From NCBI GenBank assembly GCA_903929895.1, contig CAIYWM010000531.1:1-7291 (forward strand): a stretch of 7,291 nt of DNA, in the 5' to 3' direction. Position 1 is the stretch's first letter, and every line of letters starts with the position of its first letter. This document shows, in pieces, positions 1 to 5,795 of this stretch. A program made the translations under genes and the position numbers. Below the pieces are notes generated by a model. The model was given only the letters and a program-made list of their open reading frames with translations, had not been told where the DNA came from and did no database searches. This stretch comes from an uncultured Alphaproteobacteria bacterium. GTDB lineage: Bacteria; Pseudomonadota; Alphaproteobacteria; Reyranellales; Reyranellaceae.

Positions 1-773
1 AGGCCCGCGCCAACGACGACCTCGAAGACCTTCAGGCCGAGCTCGTTGAGGGTCGGCGTCTCGGGCAGGTCGGCGGCGCGCTTCAGGCTGGTCACCGCCA
101 GCGGCTTGACGGCGCCGGCGCGGATCTGGCCGATCGAACTCGGGATCGGGTCGACGACCGCGTCGATGGAACCGGCCTGCAGGGCGGCGATGGCCGGCGC
201 CGAGCCCTTGTAGGGCACGGCGGTGAACCGGGCGTCGAGCCTCTGCTGCATCCGCAGGATCGCGAAATGGCCGGTCGTGCCATTGCCGGCATGGCCGATC
301 CGCACCGTGTCGGGGTGAGCCTTGGCGTGGGCCGCCAGCTCGGCGAAACTCTGGAAGCGGCTTGAGGCCGGCACTTCGATCACCAGCGGCGTCTCCGACA
401 CCAGGCCGAGGCCCGCGAACTCCTCCACCGTATAAGGCGGCGGCGTCCCCAGGCGCGGCGCCAGCACCAGGTCGGTCGTGGCGGCCAGCACCAGGGTGTA
501 GCCATCGGCGCGCGCCTTGGCGGTGGCTGTCTGCGCCTTCAGCCCGGCCGCGCCGGGACGGTTCTCGACGATCACGCGCTGGCCCAGCACCTTCGCCAGC
601 GCCGGACCGACCACGTGCGCGGTCGCGTCGATGTGGCCGCCGGGCGCGTCGCCCACGAGGAGCGTGATGGACTTGGTGGGGAAGTTGGCCGCCGGCGCCT
701 GCGCGGACACCGGGCGCACGAGCGCCGCGCCCGCAAACGACAGGCACAGCGCGATGAAGCCCTTGCGACGCAT
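1..773 (-). CDS. Bug/TctC-family tripartite tricarboxylate transporter substrate-binding protein (C-terminus off the window)
   Basis: This is a periplasmic solute receptor of the Bug (TctC-like) family, which captures carboxylates or similar small molecules and can feed a TctAB-type permease. I read 257 residues without a stop; family members are usually about 320-330 aa, so roughly the last 65-70 residues lie outside the window. Residues 1-24 (MRRKGFIALC..., ending VSA before QAP) form a Sec-type signal peptide. Family hallmarks follow: a PGG-x-x-D loop at 44-49, LGQRVIVENRPGAAG at 63-77, ADGYTL at 89-94, VPYKG at 186-190 and ALQAG at 197-201. The ATG at 773 is chosen because it starts the signal peptide directly; I see no good Shine-Dalgarno. 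No transporter genes are adjacent, which is normal for orphan Bug receptors. The substrate cannot be told from sequence. Confidence 0.93.
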   Translation of the reverse strand, partial: MRRKGFIALCLSFAGAALVRPVSAQAPAANFPTKSITLLVGDAPGGHIDATAHVVGPALAKVLGQRVIVENRPGAAGLKAQTATAKARADGYTLVLAATTDLVLAPRLGTPPPYTVEEFAGLGLVSETPLVIEVPASSRFQSFAELAAHAKAHPDTVRIGHAGNGTTGHFAILRMQQRLDARFTAVPYKGSAPAIAALQAGSIDAVVDPIPSSIGQIRAGAVKPLAVTSLKRAADLPETPTLNELGLKVFEVVVGAG

Positions 774-793
774 GGATCCGGTCGTCGGCTGAT

Positions 794-814
794 CGCGGGC
801 AATCGTTTCCCGCG
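794..814. other. Short GC hairpin between the small lipoprotein and the Bug receptor
   Basis: A perfect 6-bp inverted repeat, CGCGGG at 794-799 and CCCGCG at 809-814, encloses a 9-nt loop. It sits in the 65-bp gap after the stop of the lipoprotein gene and before the receptor start. No T-run follows on the minus strand, so it is not a standard intrinsic terminator. It could attenuate or mark the 3' end of the lipoprotein message, but this is inference. Confidence 0.3.
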
Positions 815-838
815 GCCAGCCTCCGACGTCAGGCGGGA

Positions 839-1216
839 TCAGCAGTTCGGCGCCGTGCGGGTGCGGTAGCCGTCGTAATACTGGCTGCCGCAGACGACCT
901 GCTGCTGCACGACCTGGTCCTGATAGCCGTTCTGGCCGCGGTTGGTCACGGTCACGTTCGTATAACGCCGCCCGTCGGCCTGATTGTAGCGGCCCTGACC
1001 CTGCTGGTAGGGGTTATAGCCCTGCTGGTTCGGATAGTAGTTCGGCGCGGGCTGCCCATAGGCGTAGCGCGGCGGCGGCGCATAGTAGCCGTTGTTGTTG
1101 TAGGCCGGCGCCGGCTGATAGGCACCGGTCGGCGGGCCGTAGGCGTCGTTCTGGCAGGCGGCGGCCGCCAGGCCGATCCCGGCTACAAGCGCGAGCCTCG
1201 CAGAGATTCCCAGCAT
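839..1216 (-). CDS. Small Tyr/Gln/Asn/Pro-rich putative lipoprotein
   Basis: The 125-aa product has a short hydrophobic signal (residues 1-20, MLGISARLALVAGIGLAAAA) ending in a lipobox-like AAAC with Cys21 as the likely lipidated residue; Ala rather than Leu at -3 makes this a slightly weak lipobox. Residues 22-108 are low complexity, very rich in Tyr, Pro, Gln, Asn and Gly, with recurring PAPxY/YYAPPP and QGYNPYQQGQG-like stretches. The tail (109-125) starts and ends with Cys (VVCGS...APNC), which could form a disulfide. A longer frame reaches an ATG at 1252, but the ATG at 1216 is preferred because GGAGGA lies 7 nt upstream of it and it places the signal peptide at the N-terminus. I do not recognise a named family. 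It is probably a surface-exposed or periplasmic, largely disordered lipoprotein. Confidence 0.82.
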   Translation of the reverse strand: MLGISARLALVAGIGLAAAACQNDAYGPPTGAYQPAPAYNNNGYYAPPPRYAYGQPAPNYYPNQQGYNPYQQGQGRYNQADGRRYTNVTVTNRGQNGYQDQVVQQQVVCGSQYYDGYRTRTAPNC

Positions 1217-1450
1217 CGTCCTGTCCTCCAGACATAATCCGTTCACCAGCAACGCTCCGGTCCCTGCGGAGTTGCGGATGGCCGATCAGCGGGTGCGGTG
1301 GCTCCGCCAGCCCGCCGGCGACACCCCCATTCTGGCGCTGAAGGCGCGCAAAATTGCGGCAACGTCGGCCCGCACCGGAAGCGCAGGATGTCCGCCAGCG
1401 GATGACTTCACTCCCCCACCCGGAGGAGCCGCCTTCCTGAAGGGCGCTTC
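1217..1450. other. 234-bp intergenic gap between patatin-like gene and small lipoprotein
   Basis: No convincing gene is seen here. The frames that cross it are Arg-rich or are read-through of neighbours. It contains an imperfect GC-rich inverted repeat around 1289-1315 (GCGGG...CCCGC with an inner GCGG/CCGC) but no T-run, so I do not call a terminator. It presumably holds the lipoprotein promoter; I could not identify clear -35/-10 boxes. Confidence 0.5.
1224..1229 (-). promoter_or_regulatory. Shine-Dalgarno that fixes the start of the small lipoprotein
   Basis: On the minus strand this reads GGAGGA, 7 nt before the ATG at 1216. It lies inside the longer open frame that begins at 1252, and so favours the internal ATG as the true start. 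Confidence 0.7.
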
Positions 1451-2728
1451 TCACGGTGAGGTTCGCTGCCCGTTCAGGGAGAGCCGGTGGACCGGGGTCG
1501 CGTTGAAGCCCGGCGGTGCACTGAACCAGGCGGAGCCGCTCAGCATGGTGTCACGACCGACCGAATAGAGGCTGCGCATATAGGACTGGTCGAAGGGACC
1601 GCTCAATTTTTCGCTGAAGCTCTGGGGAATGTACGCCACGTTGTAGTCGATGCCATCGCGCTGGGCGATCACGTAGAGCTGGTAGAGATCGCTCAGTCCC
1701 TGCGCCTGGATCAGCGTCGCGATGGCGCGGTCGGCGATCTTCATCGTGTTGCGCGGCACCGTTTCCTGGTCGGCGCCCGGCCGTGCGTTGCGGATGATGT
1801 AGAGCCGCCGCGGGCGCCGGGACAGCGCCTCGATCATGCCGGGACTTGCGGCGGACGCGTCGTACAGCAGGTTGTCGCCGCCGAGCGACGGCGGATAGAG
1901 GACCATCTGGGCGACCGTGCCGCCGTCCACGTGCATTTCCTGATAGCGCTCGCCGCCCATCTCGATGTCGAACATCACCGGCGGCAGGATGCCGGGAATC
2001 GATGCGGACGCGAGCAGGATCTCGGCGAAGAAGTCGGCTGCGCGCGCGTGGCCGCTGGCGGCGATCGAGCCCATGTTCCACAGCACGCCGACCGGCACGT
2101 CGAGATTGGTCGTCGCAACGAACAGGAGGCGGCCCTTTTCGGTGTGTTCGCGGGCGATCGCGGCGAGCAGCGCGGGCGTGACGAAGCGCCGGATCGTGCG
2201 CAACAGCGGCGCCGAATCGTAGAGCGAATCGCCCAGCAGTCCCCTCAACACGCCGCGGCTTGTCATGATGTCGGCGACGGCGCTGTCGGTGTAGACGCTC
2301 GCGAGCTCCCGGTCGTAGTCCGGCCCGAGAAAGGCGAACGGCGCGCTGAGTGCCCCGGTGCTGACGCCCGTCACGCCCTTGAACTCCGGCCGGGTGCCCA
2401 GTTGCGTCCAGCCCGTCAGCAGCCCCGCCCCGAAAGCGCCGTTCTCGCCCCCGCCCGAGATCGCGAGGAAGCTGGCCTCGCTCAAGGTGCCGCCTGTCCG
2501 CTGCGCGTAGGCCATCTCGCGACGCAAGGCGGCGAAGGCGATGCGGCCGAAAAGCTTGTCGTTGCTGCCGTCGAGGACGATCCGGCAATCATCCGGCATG
2601 CCCGCGAAACGCCCCTGGTCGAGGCGCTTCTCCGGCAGGGCCGCCAGTCTTGCCGGCTCACCGCAACCGCCGACCGTCGCCGACGCGATGCCTGCGCCGA
2701 AAGAACCGAGAAAGGACCGCCGTTTCAT
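1451..2728 (-). CDS. Patatin-like phospholipase, putative lipoprotein
   Basis: This 425-aa serine hydrolase of the patatin-like phospholipase family would cleave acyl esters of phospholipids or related lipids with a Ser-Asp dyad. All three signature elements are visible: the glycine-rich oxyanion loop SGGGENGAFGAG at 91-102, the nucleophile elbow GVSTG at 121-125 (Ser123), and the DGG motif at 268-270 (Asp268). The N-terminus MKRRSFLGSF...VGGC gives a basic start, a hydrophobic stretch and a lipobox-like GGC with Cys22, so it is probably lipid-anchored and periplasmic; the RRSFLG pattern also resembles a Tat leader. The first residue of the oxyanion motif is Ser rather than the common Asp, as in a known bacterial subgroup. 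There is no strong Shine-Dalgarno before the ATG. It starts 34 bp after the 42-aa ORF and is probably cotranscribed with the HxlR-SGNH genes upstream. The substrate is unknown. Confidence 0.92.
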   Translation of the reverse strand: MKRRSFLGSFGAGIASATVGGCGEPARLAALPEKRLDQGRFAGMPDDCRIVLDGSNDKLFGRIAFAALRREMAYAQRTGGTLSEASFLAISGGGENGAFGAGLLTGWTQLGTRPEFKGVTGVSTGALSAPFAFLGPDYDRELASVYTDSAVADIMTSRGVLRGLLGDSLYDSAPLLRTIRRFVTPALLAAIAREHTEKGRLLFVATTNLDVPVGVLWNMGSIAASGHARAADFFAEILLASASIPGILPPVMFDIEMGGERYQEMHVDGGTVAQMVLYPPSLGGDNLLYDASAASPGMIEALSRRPRRLYIIRNARPGADQETVPRNTMKIADRAIATLIQAQGLSDLYQLYVIAQRDGIDYNVAYIPQSFSEKLSGPFDQSYMRSLYSVGRDTMLSGSAWFSAPPGFNATPVHRLSLNGQRTSP

Positions 2729-2762
2729 TGCGGGCCAGTCTGACCACGGGGACCACCGCCGA

Positions 2763-2891
2763 TCAATGGCGGCGCGGGACGAGCGGGACGCCGAGGAAGT
2801 TGAGGATCAGCGGCGCCCCTTCGATCATCAACGGCACCTGGTCGGTGTCACCGGCGCAGAAGGTCGCGTAGAGCCTTCCGCTCGCCGTCAC
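2763..2891 (-). CDS. Possible 42-aa ORF of unknown function, GTGA-coupled to the SGNH gene
   Basis: A GTG start at 2891 overlaps the TGA of the SGNH gene (GTGA), the 4-bp overlap typical of translational coupling, and a weak AGGAA lies just upstream. The 42-residue product (VTASGRLYAT..., ending GVPLVPRRH) has a hydrophobic, proline-containing second half (about residues 19-39) that does not look like random GC-rich translation. About 38 of 42 third codon positions are G or C, while second positions are mixed, which is the codon pattern of real genes in such genomes. I recognise no family. It could be a small membrane-associated protein or a leader peptide before the patatin gene, or it could be chance. 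Confidence 0.45.
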   Translation of the reverse strand: MTASGRLYATFCAGDTDQVPLMIEGAPLILNFLGVPLVPRRH

Positions 2892-3967
2892 TTCCTGCCG
2901 CCATCCAGCGCCGTGGCGATCTCGCCTGCGGCGAGGGCAGCGCCACGGCCGGTGAAGTGCATCATCGTGTAGTAGGCGTCGATGTCGCCGCCGACATTCG
3001 CTCTTCTGAAGGCCGGGGTCGTGTCGAGCGTGGCGAGGCCCGCCCCCGCCGCGCAGCCGAGCACGCGCGTCAGCGCTTCGTGCTGGCCGGCGGCTGCCTT
3101 CGCATCGAAGAACACCCCCTGCTCCGGCAGGGCCACCACCACGGCGGTGGCGCCCTCGCGCTTCGCCAGGACGGCGAACCCGGTCCATCAGGCGGCAGGA
3201 TACGACGAAGGGATCGACACCGTGCCGATCTCGCGGCCCGTCCAGTAAGGCCGCAGGCCGAGGCGCGTCACGATCCGGTCGAAGAGATGCGAATGGCCGA
3301 CCATGTTCCGCACCCACGTCATCGCGGGCGGGAAGCTCGCTTCCGGCACCGGCACGTTGCGCAGCGCGAGGCCTTCGCCGTCGGGAACGAAGTAGGGCTT
3401 GCTGCGGAAATCGCGGACCGAGAGCGCCGTGCGCGAGATGTCGTCGGCGATGAAGGCCAGGACGACCGTCGAGGGTTTCAGTTCGGGAACCAGGCGCTCG
3501 GCCCGCAGCACCATCTGGTCGAGGCCGTAGCCGCGCACGCCGGCATTGAGCACGCGGCGGCCGGTGAGGCGTTCGAGTGCGGCGGGCCAGGTCTCGTCGT
3601 CGCCGACGGCATAGCCCTCGGTCATGGAATCGCCGAACGCGACGATCAGCGGACCGGTGGCCGGCGGCGCTTCGCGGTTCTGTACGCGCGTGCCCACCGC
3701 CGTGAACGAGAGGGGCTTGCCCAGCATCGTTCCCGAGGAGCCGGCGACCGGCGCCCAGCCCAGCGTGGCATCGTAGGCGAACTGCGTCGTGCCCGGGGCC
3801 GGCTCCGACGCTTCGGCGAGATGGAACGGCCAGCGCCACAGCGACGCGCCCGGATCCCAGAGCCGCGAGATCGCTTCGCCGGCAAGCAGGCAGATCACTA
3901 CCGTGGCGGCGGCGAGAGCCATGCCGCCCCGCAGCGAGGGAGGCCGGCCGGAGGCGCGTCCGCTCAT
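2888..3967 (-). pseudogene. SGNH/GDSL-type hydrolase interrupted by an in-frame TGA
   Basis: An SGNH-family esterase or acyl-transfer enzyme of the membrane-anchored kind. The ATG at 3967 overlaps the HxlR stop (ATGA). Residues 14-33 form an uncleaved-looking membrane segment. Block I is AFGDSMTEG at 110-118 (Ser113), block II is the glycine-bearing NAGVRGYG at 141-148, and FIADDI at 172-177 replaces the usual GxND block. The frame stops at TGA (complement of 3188-3190) after 259 residues, yet the same frame continues for 99 codons with sensible sequence: WTGFAVLAKREG, then VVVALPEQ, then a C-terminal block GDIDAYYTMMHFTGRG in which His337 with Asp328 or Asp330 fits the catalytic Asp/His. The TGA therefore removes the catalytic His. 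This is a nonsense mutation, a sequencing error, or (least likely) readthrough. Downstream GTG codons near 3142 could restart only a fragment without the serine. Confidence 0.82.
3188..3190 (-). other. In-frame TGA within the SGNH hydrolase
   Basis: On the minus strand the codons read GCC GCC TGA TGG ACC. The reading frame is unchanged on both sides, so this is a single nonsense codon, not a frameshift. One base change from CGA, GGA or TGG would give it. Confidence 0.85.
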
Positions 3968-4386
3968 CCGGCGCGGGCCGGCGGAAACGGCGGCTTGCCG
4001 ATGGACCAGCTGGCGACGTTGACCATCTCCCGCTGCGCAAACACCCGCGTCACCTCGGCGAGGTTTTCCGTGCCCCAGGTGCAGAGCGGAACGAGGGCCT
4101 GGGCGAGGCACCCGCCCAGCGGGGTCAGGGTATAGTCGACCCGCGGCGGTACCTCCCTGTAGTCGGTGCGCCGAACGAGGCCGCCGGCCGTCAGCTCCTT
4201 GAGCTGCTGGATCAGCATCTTGTCGCTGACATCGCGCATGGCGCGGCGCAGCTCGCCGTAACAGGTCGGGCCGTCCTGGGCCAGGAAGTAGAGGATCAGC
4301 GGCTTCCACTTGCCGGAAATGACCCGGAGCGTCGCGTCGAGGCCGCAGGTGAAGCCGGGAAGGGTCGGGGCGCTGGTCTCTGACAT
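3964..4386 (-). CDS. HxlR-family winged-helix transcriptional regulator
   Basis: A 140-aa DNA-binding regulator of the HxlR (DUF24) family. These proteins often sense electrophiles or oxidants and control a divergent oxidoreductase. The core is clear: Cys14 followed by LDATLRVISGKWKPLILYFL (16-35), CYGELRRAM (42-50), the recognition-helix region VSDKMLIQQLKEL (53-65), and the wing GGLVRRTDYREVPPRVDYTLTPLG (68-91). Cys14 sits at the conserved N-terminal position used as redox switch in some members, which is an inference here. ATG at 4386 is preferred to the in-frame GTG at 4395 because the GTG falls inside the putative operator; neither has a strong Shine-Dalgarno. The gene is divergent from the SDR remnant, the classic HxlR arrangement, and its 3' end overlaps the SGNH start by 4 bp, so it is probably coexpressed with it. 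Confidence 0.93.
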   Translation of the reverse strand: MSETSAPTLPGFTCGLDATLRVISGKWKPLILYFLAQDGPTCYGELRRAMRDVSDKMLIQQLKELTAGGLVRRTDYREVPPRVDYTLTPLGGCLAQALVPLCTWGTENLAEVTRVFAQREMVNVASWSIGKPPFPPARAG

Positions 4387-4394
4387 TTTAGGCA

Positions 4395-4425
4395 CTTACC
4401 AAAAGGTATTCCCTAGGTGAGTAAG
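4395..4425. promoter_or_regulatory. Putative HxlR operator between the regulator and the SDR remnant
   Basis: The 77-bp divergent gap holds a perfect TACC-AAAA-GGTA inverted repeat (4397-4408). A second, wider pair, CTTAC at 4395-4399 and GTAAG at 4421-4425, encloses it, with a CCTAGG palindrome at 4412-4417. HxlR-family operators are typically short TAC...GTA-type dyads next to the regulator's own gene, so position and form both fit. It may control both directions. The binding itself is inferred. Confidence 0.6.
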
Positions 4426-4463
4426 CCTCCAGCTCCGTGCAACCTCAAACGCAGGAGCACAGG

Positions 4464-4637
4464 ATGAGCAGACTCAAAGGCGCGACGGCGGTGATCACCG
4501 GCGGCGGCGGCACCGGTATCGGGCGGGGCGCCGCGCGGCGCTTCGTCGAGGAAGGCGCCTTGGTCAATCTGTTCGGCCGGCGACAGGAACAGCTCGATGC
4601 CGCCGTGGCGACCCTCGGCAACTCGGCTCGCGCCTAG
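4464..4637 (+). pseudogene. Truncated short-chain dehydrogenase/reductase (SDR), N-terminal 57 codons only
   Basis: The start is intact: AGGAG at 4453-4457, 6 nt before ATG 4464. The product begins MSRLKGATAVITGGGGTGIG with the SDR nucleotide-binding beta strand and glycine loop (residues 8-20), then RGAARRFVEEGALVNLFGRR (21-40) and QEQLDAAVATLG (41-52), the second Rossmann unit. It stops at residue 57, just where SDRs normally continue into the GDV segment. SDRs are about 245-260 aa with a Tyr-x-x-x-Lys active site, none of which remains, so it cannot be an active enzyme. The loop has four residues between TG and GIG instead of the usual three, owing to a run of four GGC codons. The arrangement opposite HxlR shows it was the regulator's partner gene. 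Confidence 0.9.
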
Positions 4638-5422
4638 CGCGACCTCTGCAACGGGGTCGGCGTGAGCGGGCTTGGCGAAAGCGGTGCGGGCGCCGGCTCG
4701 GCCGAACTGGGCGGCCGTCCGCGCATCGGGTCGTAGACGGCCGGTGCGCCGGTCGCGGGATCGCCGAGCGGAGTCGACTTCACCATCGTGTCGGTCTCGG
4801 TCGCCGCGGCCGGCGTGACGGCCGGACCCAGGGGAACGGGGGCACCCGGGGCGGCCTGGACGCCGGGTGCCGGGGGCATGCCCGGCGTGGCGGGCACCGG
4901 GCGGCCCTCCTGCTGGGCGACCGCCTTGGCGGCGGAGGTGGTGTAGAGCCACTCGTCGGCGCCGCGGGTGGTGCCTTCCTTGAAGACGGCGATGGCGCGC
5001 CGCTTGTCGCCAACCTTCCAGAAGGCCTCGGACACGTCGCGATAGACCATGCCGGTGGCGCTCGGCTTGTTGTCCTTCGGCACCTGCTGCAGCGTCCCCT
5101 TGGCGCGGTCGAAGCTGCGCTCGCCGGCCGCCAGGTTGCCGCTCCGGATCTGGTACTCGGCCAGGCTGCTATAGGCGAGCGCCAGGGTGCCGCAATTGTA
5201 GTTGGTGGTGGAGGAACACTGGTCGGTGGCCGAGTATTTCTCGACCTCCTTCTGCGCCAGGATGGTCGCGGCCTTGAGGTCGCCACCCTCCGACGCCCGC
5301 AGCGCCTGCTCCTGGTAGGAGGTGCTGTCGCTGCTGGCGCAGGCCGTCAGCAATGCGCCAGCCGCCCCGGCGACGACGAGCTTCAGGACCTGTGTCCCGC
5401 GATCCCCCAACAGCCCGGCCAT
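4634..5422 (-). CDS. TPR-like putative lipoprotein with Pro/Ala-rich tail
   Basis: A 262-aa envelope protein. Residues 1-27 form a signal peptide with lipobox LTAC, Cys28 being the lipidation site. Residues about 35-62, 78-112 and 123-150 look like paired helices of tetratricopeptide-type repeats (for example LALAYSSLAEYQIRSGNLAA and VYRDVSEAFWKVGDKRRAIA), a fold used for protein-protein contacts. Cys68 and Cys77 could pair. Residues about 174-260 are low complexity, rich in Pro, Ala, Thr and Ser, likely a flexible tail. The ATG at 5422 is chosen from the longer open frame because it precedes the signal peptide and has AGGGA 6 nt upstream. Its stop (CTA on plus, 4634-4636) overlaps the TAG of the SDR remnant, so the last residues may have been affected by the same rearrangement. 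No named family recognised. Confidence 0.85.
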   Translation of the reverse strand: MAGLLGDRGTQVLKLVVAGAAGALLTACASSDSTSYQEQALRASEGGDLKAATILAQKEVEKYSATDQCSSTTNYNCGTLALAYSSLAEYQIRSGNLAAGERSFDRAKGTLQQVPKDNKPSATGMVYRDVSEAFWKVGDKRRAIAVFKEGTTRGADEWLYTTSAAKAVAQQEGRPVPATPGMPPAPGVQAAPGAPVPLGPAVTPAAATETDTMVKSTPLGDPATGAPAVYDPMRGRPPSSAEPAPAPLSPSPLTPTPLQRSR

Positions 5423-5456
5423 CTCAGTTCCCTGTCGAACACGAAGGCCGTCGATC

Positions 5457-5538
5457 GGCCCTCCCCCACGCGACTTATGGCGGTCGACTTGGCGGAACGG
5501 AAGGGGGATTTGAGGGCCGGGCGATGCCCCGCCCCCTT
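5457..5538. repeat. Nested inverted repeats in the divergent gap upstream of the TPR-like lipoprotein
   Basis: Three pairings are visible. AAGGGGG at 5501-5507 pairs with CCCCCTT at 5532-5538; inside it GGGC (5519-5522) and GCCC (5526-5529) form a tight hairpin with a 3-nt loop. Alternatively GGCCCT (5457-5462) pairs with AGGGCC (5513-5518) together with CCCCC (5463-5467) and GGGGG (5503-5507). The two arrangements share the G-rich arm and are mutually exclusive. No T-run follows, so I do not call a terminator. Function unknown. Confidence 0.45.
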
Positions 5539-5566
5539 GGTCGCTGCCCCATTCTGCGGCTAGATT
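5537..5566 (+). promoter_or_regulatory. Weak candidate promoter of the HNH-type remnant
   Basis: TTGGTC (5537-5542) and TAGATT (5561-5566) are spaced by 18 bp and could be -35 and -10 boxes. Transcription would begin almost at the ATG at 5576, implying a leaderless message; no Shine-Dalgarno is present before that ATG, which is consistent. Evidence is motif resemblance only. Confidence 0.25.
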
Positions 5567-5575
5567 GGCTCTCGC

Positions 5576-5795
5576 ATGCGCCAATACTGGTGGGTCAATC
5601 ACAAGCAGACGTTCAATCAGGAGATTGAGCATCGGTCCCTGTGGTCGCCCAAGACCTCCAGCAACGGCGCCCAAGCCGTGGGAGTTCGGCGCGACCGGCG
5701 CGCATTGGAACAACCAAGGGTGGCTGCTGCCTGAAAAGTACGCGCCCATTCGCGCGTCTTCCGGCGATGGCACCCAGGGCGTCTACCTCGCGGCC
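5576..5795 (+). pseudogene. Collapsed remnant of an HNH-endonuclease-type protein with EVE/PUA-like N-terminus
   Basis: The ATG at 5576 opens MRQYWWVNHKQTF, continuing EIEHRSLWSPKTSSNGA, which I recognise as the N-terminus of a widespread family of predicted HNH endonucleases with an EVE-like fold (YWWVNxxQT..., YLWSPKxxxNGAR). The next family block (about 30-40 residues around FYDNM...PGD) is absent. Instead, in another frame, come APKPWEFGATGAHW and NNQGWLLP (about 5667-5732), the following conserved block, then directly EKYAPIR and GTQGVYLAA (5733 to about 5795), which in intact members follows a second LLP after some 25-30 more residues. There are thus at least two internal deletions, one causing a frameshift, and the HNH domain is missing altogether. 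The frame from 5576 ends after about 50 codons. Family alignment is from memory. Confidence 0.78.

Noticed and set aside
1289..1315. GC-rich inverted repeat as a terminator after the patatin-like gene
   Set aside because: It is imperfect, over 130 bp beyond the stop and lacks a T-run.
1487..2743. Long plus-strand open frame (418 codons) opposite the patatin-like gene
   Set aside because: The product is Arg/His/Ala-rich with no recognisable motif and lies antisense to a gene with all patatin signatures; long mirror frames are common in GC-rich DNA.
2763..3188. ATG overlapping the internal TGA (TGATG) that opens a 141-codon frame ending at 2763
   Set aside because: The overlap looks like translational coupling, but the first 99 codons are an Arg/Gly-rich shadow of the SGNH C-terminal frame. 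Only the last 42 codons, beyond the SGNH stop, look coding.
3188..3190. Selenocysteine or programmed TGA readthrough in the SGNH gene
   Set aside because: SGNH enzymes use Ser/His/Asp and need no selenocysteine here; I see no obvious SECIS-like hairpin just downstream and no special readthrough context. Mutation or base error is simpler.
2957..4135. Long plus-strand open frame (392 codons) opposite the SGNH and HxlR genes
   Set aside because: Its composition is that of an antisense mirror of the real genes, and it crosses two unrelated minus-strand genes.
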